Positions 8,068-15,140 of a stretch of DNA of 46,437 nt are shown piece after piece (positions within the stretch are counted from its first letter, which is position 1; every line of letters starts with the position of its first letter). The notes beneath the pieces were generated by a model. It did no database searches and was not told the DNA's origin. It saw only the letters and a program-made list of their open reading frames with translations. The DNA is from Chlorogloea sp. CCALA 695. Lineage in GTDB: Bacteria > Cyanobacteriota > Cyanobacteriia > Cyanobacteriales > Chroococcidiopsidaceae. The stretch lies in the NCBI RefSeq assembly GCF_003003885.1, contig NZ_PVWN01000034.1:1-46437 (forward strand), in the 5' to 3' direction. A program made the translations under genes and the position numbers.

Positions 8068-9304
8068 AAGAAAGAGGGTAGAAATATTCTGCGTTGACAA
8101 TCAATGAAAACCAAAACCATCGTTGCATACGCCCAAGAATTAGTCGATACCTTGCTAAAGCTAATGCCTAGCATTTATCAACGTGATAGCTTGCAAGCTT
8201 TACTTGGACTGTTTTTAGAAGCACAAGGTCATCCGTTGCCAGAACATTGTCAAGTAAAATCTGCTGCTGCTTTGAGTCGATTTCTCAATCACTACGATTG
8301 GTCAACCCGTTCAATGATCCGTGCAGTACGGCAGGCAATGGTGCAGCAAGTCTTGAATCATCTGCCCTCTGGACAGTCAACGCTGAAGGTAATCATCGAT
8401 TTGACCACACTGGAAAAACGCGGTAAGTTTCGATCGCTTCATACCCCAACGCTCGACCCTGATCTGAGTCAACCCTGGGTGTGCGTCTTGAATGGCAAAC
8501 GCGGTATTCATCTAGTAAGCTGCTATTTAGTCGTTGGACAGTGGCGGATGCCGTGGAGTTTTCGCCTGTGGCGCGGCAAAGGTCAGCCCAGTCCTACTCA
8601 ATTAGCGCTCAAGTTGCTGGGAACTTTGCCAGCAGTTTTGACTAAACGTTTTAAAGTCATTGTTTTAGCCGATGCCGGATTTGCCAGCAAGGAGTTTCTG
8701 AACACCCTGCAAAAGCGACGTTGGCGTGCTGTGGTCGGCATCCGACTTGACCGTCGTATCAAAGGTGGGGGGAAGCTCAAACAGCTTTACCGCAATGGAC
8801 GACGCGGACAACAAGTGAGCCTAATCGGAATTACTCAACCCTTAACGGTTTCTTGGTTTTGGTTCAAGCGCGATGATGGGAAGCGCGAACTACGCTTTGT
8901 GGTTTCTACCTATCCCTACTCTGGCATCTACTTGGTTCGCTTGGGACGGAAACGATGGGCGATTGAAGGTTTTTTTAAAACGATCAAACACCGCTTTGGA
9001 TTGCACCAGGTTGGGCAAAAAACCAAGTTAGGCATCTATCGTTGGTTAGTGCTATCGCTAATTGCTTTTGTATTGGCGCATTGGATATCTCGCTGCCAGC
9101 CCGCTTGCTGTTCACTCAATTGGGGTAAGGTTAGTGCGATAGCGTTAACGACTCTTTTGCCCCAAGTTGTTTGGATAAAGCTTTTACGTCACATCAGAAG
9201 TTGTTGGAACGTGATCAATCAGCAAGGGTTTGAGGTTATTGTCAAACCTTTACCTTGGGTTTATCGAGAATGCTGCAAGATCTGAGTTGATGAACCTCTT
9301 ACTT
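8068..9304 (+). mobile_element. IS4-like insertion sequence (ends tentative)
   Basis: The element contains one transposase gene. Imperfect inverted repeats are proposed at 8068-8079 (AAGAAAGAGGGT) and 9293-9304 (AACCTCTTACTT), matching at 10 of 12 positions when inverted. No clear target-site duplication was seen. The true ends may lie several bases outside. Confidence 0.5.
8104..9285 (+). CDS. IS4-like DDE transposase
   Basis: This 393-residue, apparently intact transposase has D99 (VIIDLTTLEKRG), D190 (IVLADAGFASKEF) and E288 (KRWAIEGFFKTIKHRFGL). R284-x3-E288-x6-K295 matches the R-E-K part of the YREK signature of IS4-related elements; the Tyr position is Gly. The basic C-terminal part follows the catalytic Glu. 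The start at 8104 is an ATG. A 27-base piece of a related copy lies inverted at 6223-6249, so more than one copy has been active here. Confidence 0.93.
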   Translation: MKTKTIVAYAQELVDTLLKLMPSIYQRDSLQALLGLFLEAQGHPLPEHCQVKSAAALSRFLNHYDWSTRSMIRAVRQAMVQQVLNHLPSGQSTLKVIIDLTTLEKRGKFRSLHTPTLDPDLSQPWVCVLNGKRGIHLVSCYLVVGQWRMPWSFRLWRGKGQPSPTQLALKLLGTLPAVLTKRFKVIVLADAGFASKEFLNTLQKRRWRAVVGIRLDRRIKGGGKLKQLYRNGRRGQQVSLIGITQPLTVSWFWFKRDDGKRELRFVVSTYPYSGIYLVRLGRKRWAIEGFFKTIKHRFGLHQVGQKTKLGIYRWLVLSLIAFVLAHWISRCQPACCSLNWGKVSAIALTTLLPQVVWIKLLRHIRSCWNVINQQGFEVIVKPLPWVYRECCKI

Positions 9305-9342
9305 CTCTAGAGCAATAAAAGAAGGTAAGTAAATATTCAAAT

Positions 9343-9388
9343 TGTCACTCGTACAAGCTATATTGATTTTGAGCTTGTACGAGTGACA
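9343..9388. terminator. Perfect 17-bp hairpin between IS and membrane-protein gene
   Basis: TGTCACTCGTACAAGCT (9343-9359) pairs perfectly with 9372-9388 around a 12-base loop. The stem includes the stop codon of the minus-strand gene 9358-9852. It could terminate transcription from both sides; no long U-run follows on either strand. Confidence 0.6.
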
Positions 9389-9852
9389 TTGGAAAGCTGA
9401 CGTTTGACGAACCAAATTGTTAAAGGCGGCACCAGTAACCACATAGCTAACGGTACTAATCCCGTACCTAAGAAAGGGATCGTTGGCATGAATTCAGCAT
9501 ATGCCCACAAACCAAGCTGTCCGGTTGCTAGAGCCTCAAAAACAATTGTGATTGCAACTCCTATAAGAGTAAAGATACTAATTTGCTTGCAACTCGGTTG
9601 ATGCACCCATTGACGTGACTTTGATAGGGCTGCAACCGTCCAAAATGAGGCAAGTGAGATTGCGACATCCCCTACTGTAGCAAGAGTGCAGTTTTTATTG
9701 ATGTCGAAGCAGGAAATTTCAGACGGAACTTGATAAAACTGCATTTGCTGAATTTCCCAAAAGAAAGATAGCAGGAATGAGAATACTATTACATTCCATT
9801 CGGGTGAATTGAGCCAACGGAAGGAGCGAATGATACTTGAATAATTTGACAT
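9358..9852 (-). CDS. Four-helix membrane protein of the copper cluster, unknown function
   Basis: This protein of about 164 residues has roughly four hydrophobic helices: VIVFSFLLSFFWEI, VAISLASFWTVAAL, IFTLIGVAITIVFEAL and LVPLAMWLLVPPLTIWFV. Between helices 1 and 2 is a loop with two Cys (SCFDINKNC) that would lie on the outer face. ATG at 9852 is preferred over GTG at 9876; a GGAG lies upstream. The family is not recognised. It follows the beta-propeller gene on the same strand with an 88-base gap, behind a MerR-type promoter, so a role in copper handling is inferred from position only. Confidence 0.7.
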   Translation of the reverse strand: MSNYSSIIRSFRWLNSPEWNVIVFSFLLSFFWEIQQMQFYQVPSEISCFDINKNCTLATVGDVAISLASFWTVAALSKSRQWVHQPSCKQISIFTLIGVAITIVFEALATGQLGLWAYAEFMPTIPFLGTGLVPLAMWLLVPPLTIWFVKRQLSNVTRTSSKSI

Positions 9853-9940
9853 AGAACCAATTTTTCTCCAAATCACTGCTTACTAACCTTAGATAGGCAC
9901 TACAGAGTTAGATTCAAGTAATGTCTGTAACTGTATATAC

Positions 9941-10987
9941 TTAGCTCGTCTGCTGCCAAGTTTTGCCGCTATCCTGCGATTGAAAGACAGCATTATTTTC
10001 GTTAACTGCATAAAAAATCTGAGAATTACTTGGGGCGATCGCAAGTTGTAAAATTACTCCATTAGTGCCATTACCTAACTTATCCCAAGTCATGCCATTG
10101 TCCTTACTGCGGTAAAGACCAGGTGCAGATTTGAGGAATCGATAGCCGTACATCACTGTGCTGTTTCCTTCTTTCAGCAGAGCTAGAGCTACAACTGGCG
10201 CATCTTGAGTATTAGGAACTAGCGTCCAGTTGTTGCCACTATCCGTACTTTTATACAAACCAGTACGGGTTGTAGCAAAGACAATCACTGGGTTGTTTGG
10301 GTCAACTACCAGGCTAAAGGGAGCATCCTTCAATCCAACTATACGTGGCTGCGTCCAGGTTTTGCCCCCATCTGTTGAAGTTCGCAGTCCTTGCGCTCCA
10401 GAAGCAGGGTAGCCATAAAACACTTGTGGATTACTAGGAGCGATCGCCAAGGAGTGAAAGTCTACTCCTGGCATTGAAATCTGTTGCCATTTTTCTCCTT
10501 GGGTATTACTGATTTGAAATCCAAGATTGCCCCCTGTAGGTGGGTGACCACTAGAATAAAAGCGGTTTGGACTGGTGGGATCGGCGGTAAAGCCCATGTA
10601 GTCAGCCCGTTCTTTTCCCATCCAGAACCACTGCCCATTTTCAGAACGCTGAAGTAGTCCATGATGGGTAGCCATGTAGGCGATCGCTGGATTATTGGAA
10701 TTGACCGCTAACCCATGTACGTGGGTAGTTTCCTGCCAGTTTTTAGCAGCAGGGGTCAAGGTAAGAGCCAAACTAGCATCAGCGACTGGCTTTTTCTGAT
10801 TAACGGCAGTTAGTGGTTGCACAAGACTTGCTACTTGATTGTTAGCAGGAACTTGATTAAAACGGGCAAACCATATTCCTGTACCTGCAACTAAGGTAGT
10901 AAAGAAGGCTATGGGTAAAGCGTAGTTAAGTATCCTGCTAGTACCACTTTTTTTAGAAGTTCGATTGTTTGAATTTAGTTTGTTCAT
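9941..10987 (-). CDS. Membrane-anchored BNR/Asp-box beta-propeller protein
   Basis: This 348-residue protein has an N-terminal membrane anchor (ILNYALPIAFFTTLVAGTGI, about residues 20-40) followed by a beta-propeller. Asp boxes are visible as STDGGKTWT, STDSGNNWT, SKDNGMTWD and SQDSGKTWQ. The start of the propeller reads THVHGLAV, which is typical of the exo-sialidase/BNR-like proteins often annotated as F510_1955-family glycosyl hydrolases. Glycosidase activity is unproven and a scaffold or metal-site role is possible. It lies downstream of the Met-rich gene, separated by an attenuator-like terminator (11009-11047), and upstream of the membrane protein gene. Confidence 0.85.
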   Translation of the reverse strand: MNKLNSNNRTSKKSGTSRILNYALPIAFFTTLVAGTGIWFARFNQVPANNQVASLVQPLTAVNQKKPVADASLALTLTPAAKNWQETTHVHGLAVNSNNPAIAYMATHHGLLQRSENGQWFWMGKERADYMGFTADPTSPNRFYSSGHPPTGGNLGFQISNTQGEKWQQISMPGVDFHSLAIAPSNPQVFYGYPASGAQGLRTSTDGGKTWTQPRIVGLKDAPFSLVVDPNNPVIVFATTRTGLYKSTDSGNNWTLVPNTQDAPVVALALLKEGNSTVMYGYRFLKSAPGLYRSKDNGMTWDKLGNGTNGVILQLAIAPSNSQIFYAVNENNAVFQSQDSGKTWQQTS

Positions 10988-11008
10988 TTTAAAGTTTTCC
11001 TAAAAAAG

Positions 11009-11047
11009 TTACCCCTGCTATACCGCACGGCGTTAGGGCAGGGGTAA
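11009..11047 (-). terminator. Intra-operon terminator/attenuator
   Basis: TTACCCCTGC (11009-11018) and GCAGGGGTAA (11038-11047) form a 10-bp perfect stem. On the minus strand it is followed directly by a run of six T (11002-11007 read in reverse). It sits between the Met-rich gene and the beta-propeller gene, so it would reduce downstream expression. Confidence 0.8.
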
Positions 11048-11055
11048 TCAAAACC

Positions 11056-11391
11056 CTATTTAGGTTGGTTATTTTGGCTATCTGTCATTCCTGGCATATT
11101 ATTCATCATCCCTGGCATTTTGTTCGTCATTCCAGGCATACTATTCATCATAGATTTGCAACAGGCGCATTCCATCGGCTTCATCTGTGGTGTAGTCGGA
11201 TTTACTGGCGCTGTTCTTTGGCTAAGTAGCTTTTGAACCAGTTCTGCCTTAGCTGAAGTGCTGGAAGCTTGATTCAGCGTTGTCTTCTGATTATGGGTAC
11301 TAGCTAAAGTTGGGCTAGCAGCTAAAACTACCAATGTTAACCCAGCTATAGATCCGCTCAATAATGTTTTTACCCGTGTAGTTATGTTCAT
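11056..11391 (-). CDS. Secreted Met/Cys-rich copper-binding protein
   Basis: This 111-residue protein has a signal peptide (LLSGSIAGLTLVVLAASPTLAS, cleavage near residue 30). Its C-terminal third is rich in metal ligands: MKPMECACCKSMMNSMPGM followed by repeats of (N/K)xMPGM. Met-x-x-Met and Cys-x-Cys-Cys motifs are typical soft-metal ligands for Cu(I). It is the first gene of the minus-strand operon driven by the MerR-type promoter 11443-11474. It probably buffers copper in the periplasm. Named families were not recognised. Confidence 0.8.
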   Translation of the reverse strand: MNITTRVKTLLSGSIAGLTLVVLAASPTLASTHNQKTTLNQASSTSAKAELVQKLLSQRTAPVNPTTPQMKPMECACCKSMMNSMPGMTNKMPGMMNNMPGMTDSQNNQPK

Positions 11392-11442
11392 TTTCTCTTT
11401 GTACTCTTGTATAAATTCGCTAGTTCTTGAGGAACTAATAGT

Positions 11443-11474
11443 ATGCTAAACCCTCAAGTCAGCTAGAGAGTCAA
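11443..11474 (-). promoter_or_regulatory. MerR-type promoter S1 (Met-rich/beta-propeller operon)
   Basis: On the minus strand TTGACT (11469-11474), a 20-bp spacer and TAGCAT (11443-11448) form an over-long-spaced promoter. The spacer holds the imperfect dyad CTCTAGCTGACTTGAG. This is the layout that MerR activators remodel. It faces the Met-rich gene, whose start is 52 bases downstream. Confidence 0.8.
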
Positions 11475-11516
11475 GTGGGTAGTTGTAATATTTATTTCAG
11501 TAGCTCCGTAAAACCC

Positions 11517-11548
11517 ATAATTCTATAGTTAACTTTAGAGTTTAAGCT
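11517..11548 (+). promoter_or_regulatory. MerR-type promoter S2 (MerR autoregulation)
   Basis: ATAATT (11517-11522), a 20-bp spacer with CTATAGTTAACTTTAGAG, and TAAGCT (11543-11548) repeat the S1 layout in the opposite direction, 32 bases before the MerR start codon. The -35 box is poor, which would suit a weakly expressed regulator. Confidence 0.65.
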
Positions 11549-11579
11549 ATAGTCATAAAAAATATGTTGCAAATAATTT

Positions 11580-12041
11580 ATGCTAAAAAAGATTGCTTCA
11601 GTATCATCTCAGAACAAGCTACTCAAGATTGGAGAATTGGCAGAGCAAGCGGATGTAGCGGTAGGAACTGTCCGCTATTACGAAACCTTAAGGTTACTTG
11701 AACCCGCTCATAGAAGTGAAAATGGCTATCGCTATTATGCTCCTGATGCCGTCAAACGTTTAAAGTTTATTAAAAAAGCCCAATCCCTTCAGTTTTCTTT
11801 ATCAGAAATTCAACAAGTATTAGGTATTCGCGAACAGGGCGAGGCTGCCTGTCCAATCGTTCGAGATTTACTAAATCAGAAAATTACTTTGCTTGAAAAG
11901 CAAATTTATCAGATGAAAACACTTAAGGCTGAATTAGAAGCGTATCAAGAACATTGGGCAGAACAACCTCTTGACGACCCTTGTAGTCAGGAACTTTGCA
12001 GTTTAATTGAACAAGTTGCTGACAATCACCTGGATACTTAA
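11580..12041 (+). CDS. MerR-family metal-responsive regulator
   Basis: This 153-residue protein has a MerR winged-helix N-terminus (KIGELAEQADVAVGTVRYYE, residues 16-35) and the second helix pair YRYYAPDAVKRLKFIKKAQS. A long dimerisation coiled coil follows (about 94-125). Cys residues lie at 91 (AACPIV), 135 and 140 (DPCSQELC). That triad resembles the Cys arrangement of mercury/lead/zinc-type MerR proteins more than the short loop of CueR. It is divergent from the Met-rich copper operon, and promoters S1 and S2 fill the gap, so it probably controls both. The metal may be copper, but the Cys pattern leaves Hg, Pb, Zn or Cd open. Confidence 0.92.
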   Translation: MLKKIASVSSQNKLLKIGELAEQADVAVGTVRYYETLRLLEPAHRSENGYRYYAPDAVKRLKFIKKAQSLQFSLSEIQQVLGIREQGEAACPIVRDLLNQKITLLEKQIYQMKTLKAELEAYQEHWAEQPLDDPCSQELCSLIEQVADNHLDT

Positions 12042-12281
12042 TTTTATGCTTAAGGTCATATCTGATTAAAAAGACTTAGGAAGCTTGTGGTTGTTGGAGT
12101 AGGAGCTTGTACCTAAAATAAATTATTGGCTTTAGAAATGTGGTTGATTAACAGAACTACTGCTTGTGTACTAAGTAATTTACGATTGCTGAAAAGTTTA
12201 AATTGTGCTGTTCTGGTTAGAGGCAAACAATGAACGTAGTTCGTCTCTATTCAAACTTAAAAGTCGTTTTTGACGAGCAAA

Positions 12282-12298
12282 TTTCATACTAATTTCAT
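12282..12298 (+). promoter_or_regulatory. CopR box B1 upstream of copM
   Basis: Direct repeat TTTCAT-N5-TTTCAT with an 11-bp period, 84 bases before the copM ATG. The rest of the 340-base gap 12042-12381 shows no gene. TTCAT direct repeats are, from memory, the CopR site reported in Synechocystis. Confidence 0.8.
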
Positions 12299-12381
12299 TT
12301 TTGCGTGACAGAGTAGGTAGTAAGCGTTGTCTTAACGTTAGAAAAAACTCATTATTTTTAGTTTTAGGTAGATTCAAGTAT

Positions 12382-13089
12382 ATGCGGCCTATTTCTTTGA
12401 AAACTAGCTTTTTATCGTTTACCCTTGTAGCCTTTGCCTCCTTAATGAGTGGTGTGATTACGGCTTGTTCTAGTACCGGACAGAGCCAAAATCAAGTCCC
12501 AAGTACCAATGTTACTGACACTAGCGCCACGCAGGACGGGATGCAAGGCATGAAGCATGGTAGTGGCATGACTGGTGACATGAAAATGGATTTAGGTGCA
12601 GCAGACACAAATTACGACTTACGCTTCATTGATGCTATGAAGTTGCACCATCAAGGGGCTGTCAAGATGGCAAAAGAAGCCGCACAGAAATCAGAGCGTT
12701 CAGAAATCAAACAACTAGCAAGTACCATTATTAAAGATCAAAATCAAGAAATCAATCAGATGAAGCAATGGCGGAAAGCTTGGTATCCTCAAGCGGGAGA
12801 TAAGCCAATGGCTTACCACGCTCAAATGGATCACATGATGGAGATGTCCTCCGACCAAATGAAAGCCATGACAATGGATATGGATTTAGGGGCAGCTGAT
12901 GCCCAGTTCGATCTGCGCTTCATTAATGCCATGTCCGCTCATCATGAGGGTGCTATAACAATGGCTCAAGATGCTTTAGGTAAATCTAAGCGTCCCGAAA
13001 TTAAGCAATTAGCTCAAAATATCATCAAGGCACAATCAGCAGAACTTAAGCAATTGAAGCAGTGGCGGCAAGCTTGGTATCAAAAGTAA
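12382..13089 (+). CDS. copM: CopM-like DUF305 copper-binding lipoprotein (two DUF305 domains)
   Basis: This protein of about 235 residues starts at ATG 12382; a TTG 81 bases upstream gives an implausible extension. It has a lipoprotein signal (MSGVITACSS). Two homologous DUF305 halves follow, each with the LGAADxxxDLRFI-AM--HH-GA segment and a QW(R)xAWY end. The His pairs (KLHHQG, SAHHEG) and the Met-rich linker (MQGMKHGSGMTGDMKMD) suit Cu(I) binding. CopM of Synechocystis is a DUF305 periplasmic copper protein encoded with copRS. Here it precedes copBAC and has a CopR box upstream. Confidence 0.92.
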   Translation: MRPISLKTSFLSFTLVAFASLMSGVITACSSTGQSQNQVPSTNVTDTSATQDGMQGMKHGSGMTGDMKMDLGAADTNYDLRFIDAMKLHHQGAVKMAKEAAQKSERSEIKQLASTIIKDQNQEINQMKQWRKAWYPQAGDKPMAYHAQMDHMMEMSSDQMKAMTMDMDLGAADAQFDLRFINAMSAHHEGAITMAQDALGKSKRPEIKQLAQNIIKAQSAELKQLKQWRQAWYQK

Positions 13090-13220
13090 GCTACTGAGAA
13101 ACTTTTGCTAGTTACTACCGATGTTTAACTACCTTTTTGTTTTCTGATTGTTAGTTAAAAGTAATACTAAAGGGTAAGTAAAGGAAGCAATCTTCATACC
13201 TAAGCTAAACTCCTTACACA

Positions 13221-13237
13221 TTTCATTCTAATTTCAT
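13221..13237 (+). promoter_or_regulatory. CopR box B2 upstream of copBAC
   Basis: TTTCAT-N5-TTTCAT with an 11-bp period, 153 bases before copB. The flanking sequence (ATTTCATTTTTGGATGACA) closely resembles that of B1. No gene is seen in the 300-base gap 13090-13389. Confidence 0.8.
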
Positions 13238-13389
13238 TTTTGGATGACAAACTAGGTTATAAGTCCTGATTTAGCAATGTTTTAACATTGCTTCCTATAA
13301 CTAGCTGCTGAGTGCGAGATATTAACGCCTGAGCAGAATATTTCCCTCAAGTCGTTATTCTACTACCTCAGTAGTTAAGGAAATTTTCA

Positions 13390-15108
13390 ATGAGTCAAAA
13401 GTCTAGTTCTGATCAAATTCCAGTAGCGCTCACCAAGGTTTCTGGGACACTTTTAAGCCTTATTTTATTAGCTGCTCCCTTTTCAGTTTTAGCTCACGGT
13501 GGGCATGGAGATGAATTTCAAGCAGGAGGCGAAACAAATGCTCCTAGTTCTGTTCAAGTCGATGCCCAAACAGCTAAAGGTCTGGGAATCAAAGTAGAAC
13601 CTGTTAATCGACAGCGTTTGGCGGTGGGAATTAAGACAACCGGACAGATTGAAACCTTACCTAATAAACAAGCAGAAGTGACTGCCCCAATTCCAGGTAT
13701 AGTAACCGAACTGCTAGTAAAACCGGGTGATTACGTCAAAGCAAACCAACCTGTCGCTATTTTAGCCGCTCCTGAATTAGTGGAACTTGGTGTTGCATCC
13801 CAAGAAAAAAAAGCTGAGGGACTAGCAGATTTACAGCAAGCTCAAGCCGATTTAAGGCTAGCCCAACAAAATTATCAGCGATATTTACAGATAACCGCAG
13901 CTGAAATAGCCGAAGCCAAAAGTCAACAGGCTTTTGCACAAGAAAGGTATGACAAAGACAGGGTATTAGCTACTCAAGGTGCGCTGCCACGCCGCCAAGC
14001 TTTAGAGTCGCAAACTCAGTTAGCTCAAGCTAAAGCAGAACTGACTAAAGCTAGTAGTCGCCGAGAAGTTATAGAAGCCCAAGCTCAAGTTAAGCGCGCT
14101 CAATCAGCCGTTGAAGTAGCTAACTCCCGTATCCGTCTTAGTGGTACTGCTTATCAAACCCGGCTTTCTCAACTGGGAAATCGTGCCAATGCTAAGGGAT
14201 TGGTGATAGTGTCATCCCCTATCTCTGGTAGAATTGCCGATCGTGAAGTTAGTCTCGGTCAATCATTTGAGGATGCAGGAGGTAAATTGATGACGGTTGT
14301 CAATGACAGCCAAGTTTTTGCTACAGCGAATATTTATGAAAAAGATTTAAACCTAGTTAAAGCTGGTCAAGAGGTGAGTGTAAAAATTGCCAGCTTGCCC
14401 AATCGAACCTTTAACGGAAAAATTACGGTAATTGGTTCGGTAGTGGAAGGACAAACACGGGTAGTTCCAGTAAAAGCTGAACTAAATAACTCTGGTGGGC
14501 TACTGTTGCCAGGGATGTTTGCTCAATTAGAAGTTTTAACAAACCAAACATCAAAAGATATTTTAGTAATTCCTAGTTCATCTATAGTTGAGGCAAATGG
14601 AAAACAACTTGTCTACATCCAGAATGGCAATGGCTATCAGACGACTGAAGTAAGTCTAGGGCAAACTTCTGGAGACTTGGTTGAAGTTAAGAGCGGGCTA
14701 TTTGAAGGGGATTTGCTAGTTACTCAGCGCGCACCTCAACTTTATGCTCAGTCTTTGCGAGGTGGTAATGAGTCTCAAAAAGATAAGGTAGCAGCAAAGG
14801 AAGCATCCCCACAAGTAACAGCGAACAATTCTTCTCGTGAGGTGTGGTTGCTCGGAGCCATAGGAGGAGCAACCCTCGGTACTGCTGCTTTCATGGCAGG
14901 TACTTTTTGGGCTGGTCGCCGCAAATCTAAGGCGATACCAACATCTGTAGAATCTGCGTATTTAGCAGAAGATCCCCATAGTTTTACTAAAACAATCGAG
15001 CCTATTTCTATACCAGATTCGCATCTAGGGGTAGTTCCTGGGGATGAATTGTCTTCAATGAATAATCATGTCAAAAGCCCAGAGGCACAAGTCAGCAACC
15101 GAAAGTAG
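13390..15108 (+). CDS. copB: CopB, RND efflux periplasmic adaptor (CusB-like) with C-terminal membrane helix
   Basis: This 572-residue membrane-fusion protein has a signal segment (residues 15-36) and a short His-rich start of the mature part (AHGGHGDEF). It then has the lipoyl/barrel-sandwich half (TAPIPGIVTELLVKPGDYVKA), a long alpha-helical hairpin (about 135-255), the second half (VIVSSPISGRIADREVSLGQ) and beta-barrel domains to about 455. It links the inner-membrane pump CopA to an outer-membrane channel, and no TolC-like gene is present in the window. Oddly, residues of about 484-507 form an additional hydrophobic helix (VWLLGAIGGATLGTAAFMAG) followed by a 60-residue hydrophilic tail. 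It lies 32 bases before copA. Confidence 0.93.
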   Translation: MSQKSSSDQIPVALTKVSGTLLSLILLAAPFSVLAHGGHGDEFQAGGETNAPSSVQVDAQTAKGLGIKVEPVNRQRLAVGIKTTGQIETLPNKQAEVTAPIPGIVTELLVKPGDYVKANQPVAILAAPELVELGVASQEKKAEGLADLQQAQADLRLAQQNYQRYLQITAAEIAEAKSQQAFAQERYDKDRVLATQGALPRRQALESQTQLAQAKAELTKASSRREVIEAQAQVKRAQSAVEVANSRIRLSGTAYQTRLSQLGNRANAKGLVIVSSPISGRIADREVSLGQSFEDAGGKLMTVVNDSQVFATANIYEKDLNLVKAGQEVSVKIASLPNRTFNGKITVIGSVVEGQTRVVPVKAELNNSGGLLLPGMFAQLEVLTNQTSKDILVIPSSSIVEANGKQLVYIQNGNGYQTTEVSLGQTSGDLVEVKSGLFEGDLLVTQRAPQLYAQSLRGGNESQKDKVAAKEASPQVTANNSSREVWLLGAIGGATLGTAAFMAGTFWAGRRKSKAIPTSVESAYLAEDPHSFTKTIEPISIPDSHLGVVPGDELSSMNNHVKSPEAQVSNRK

Positions 15109-15140
15109 AAACATTAATTACCTATACTTAAAACTTATAA

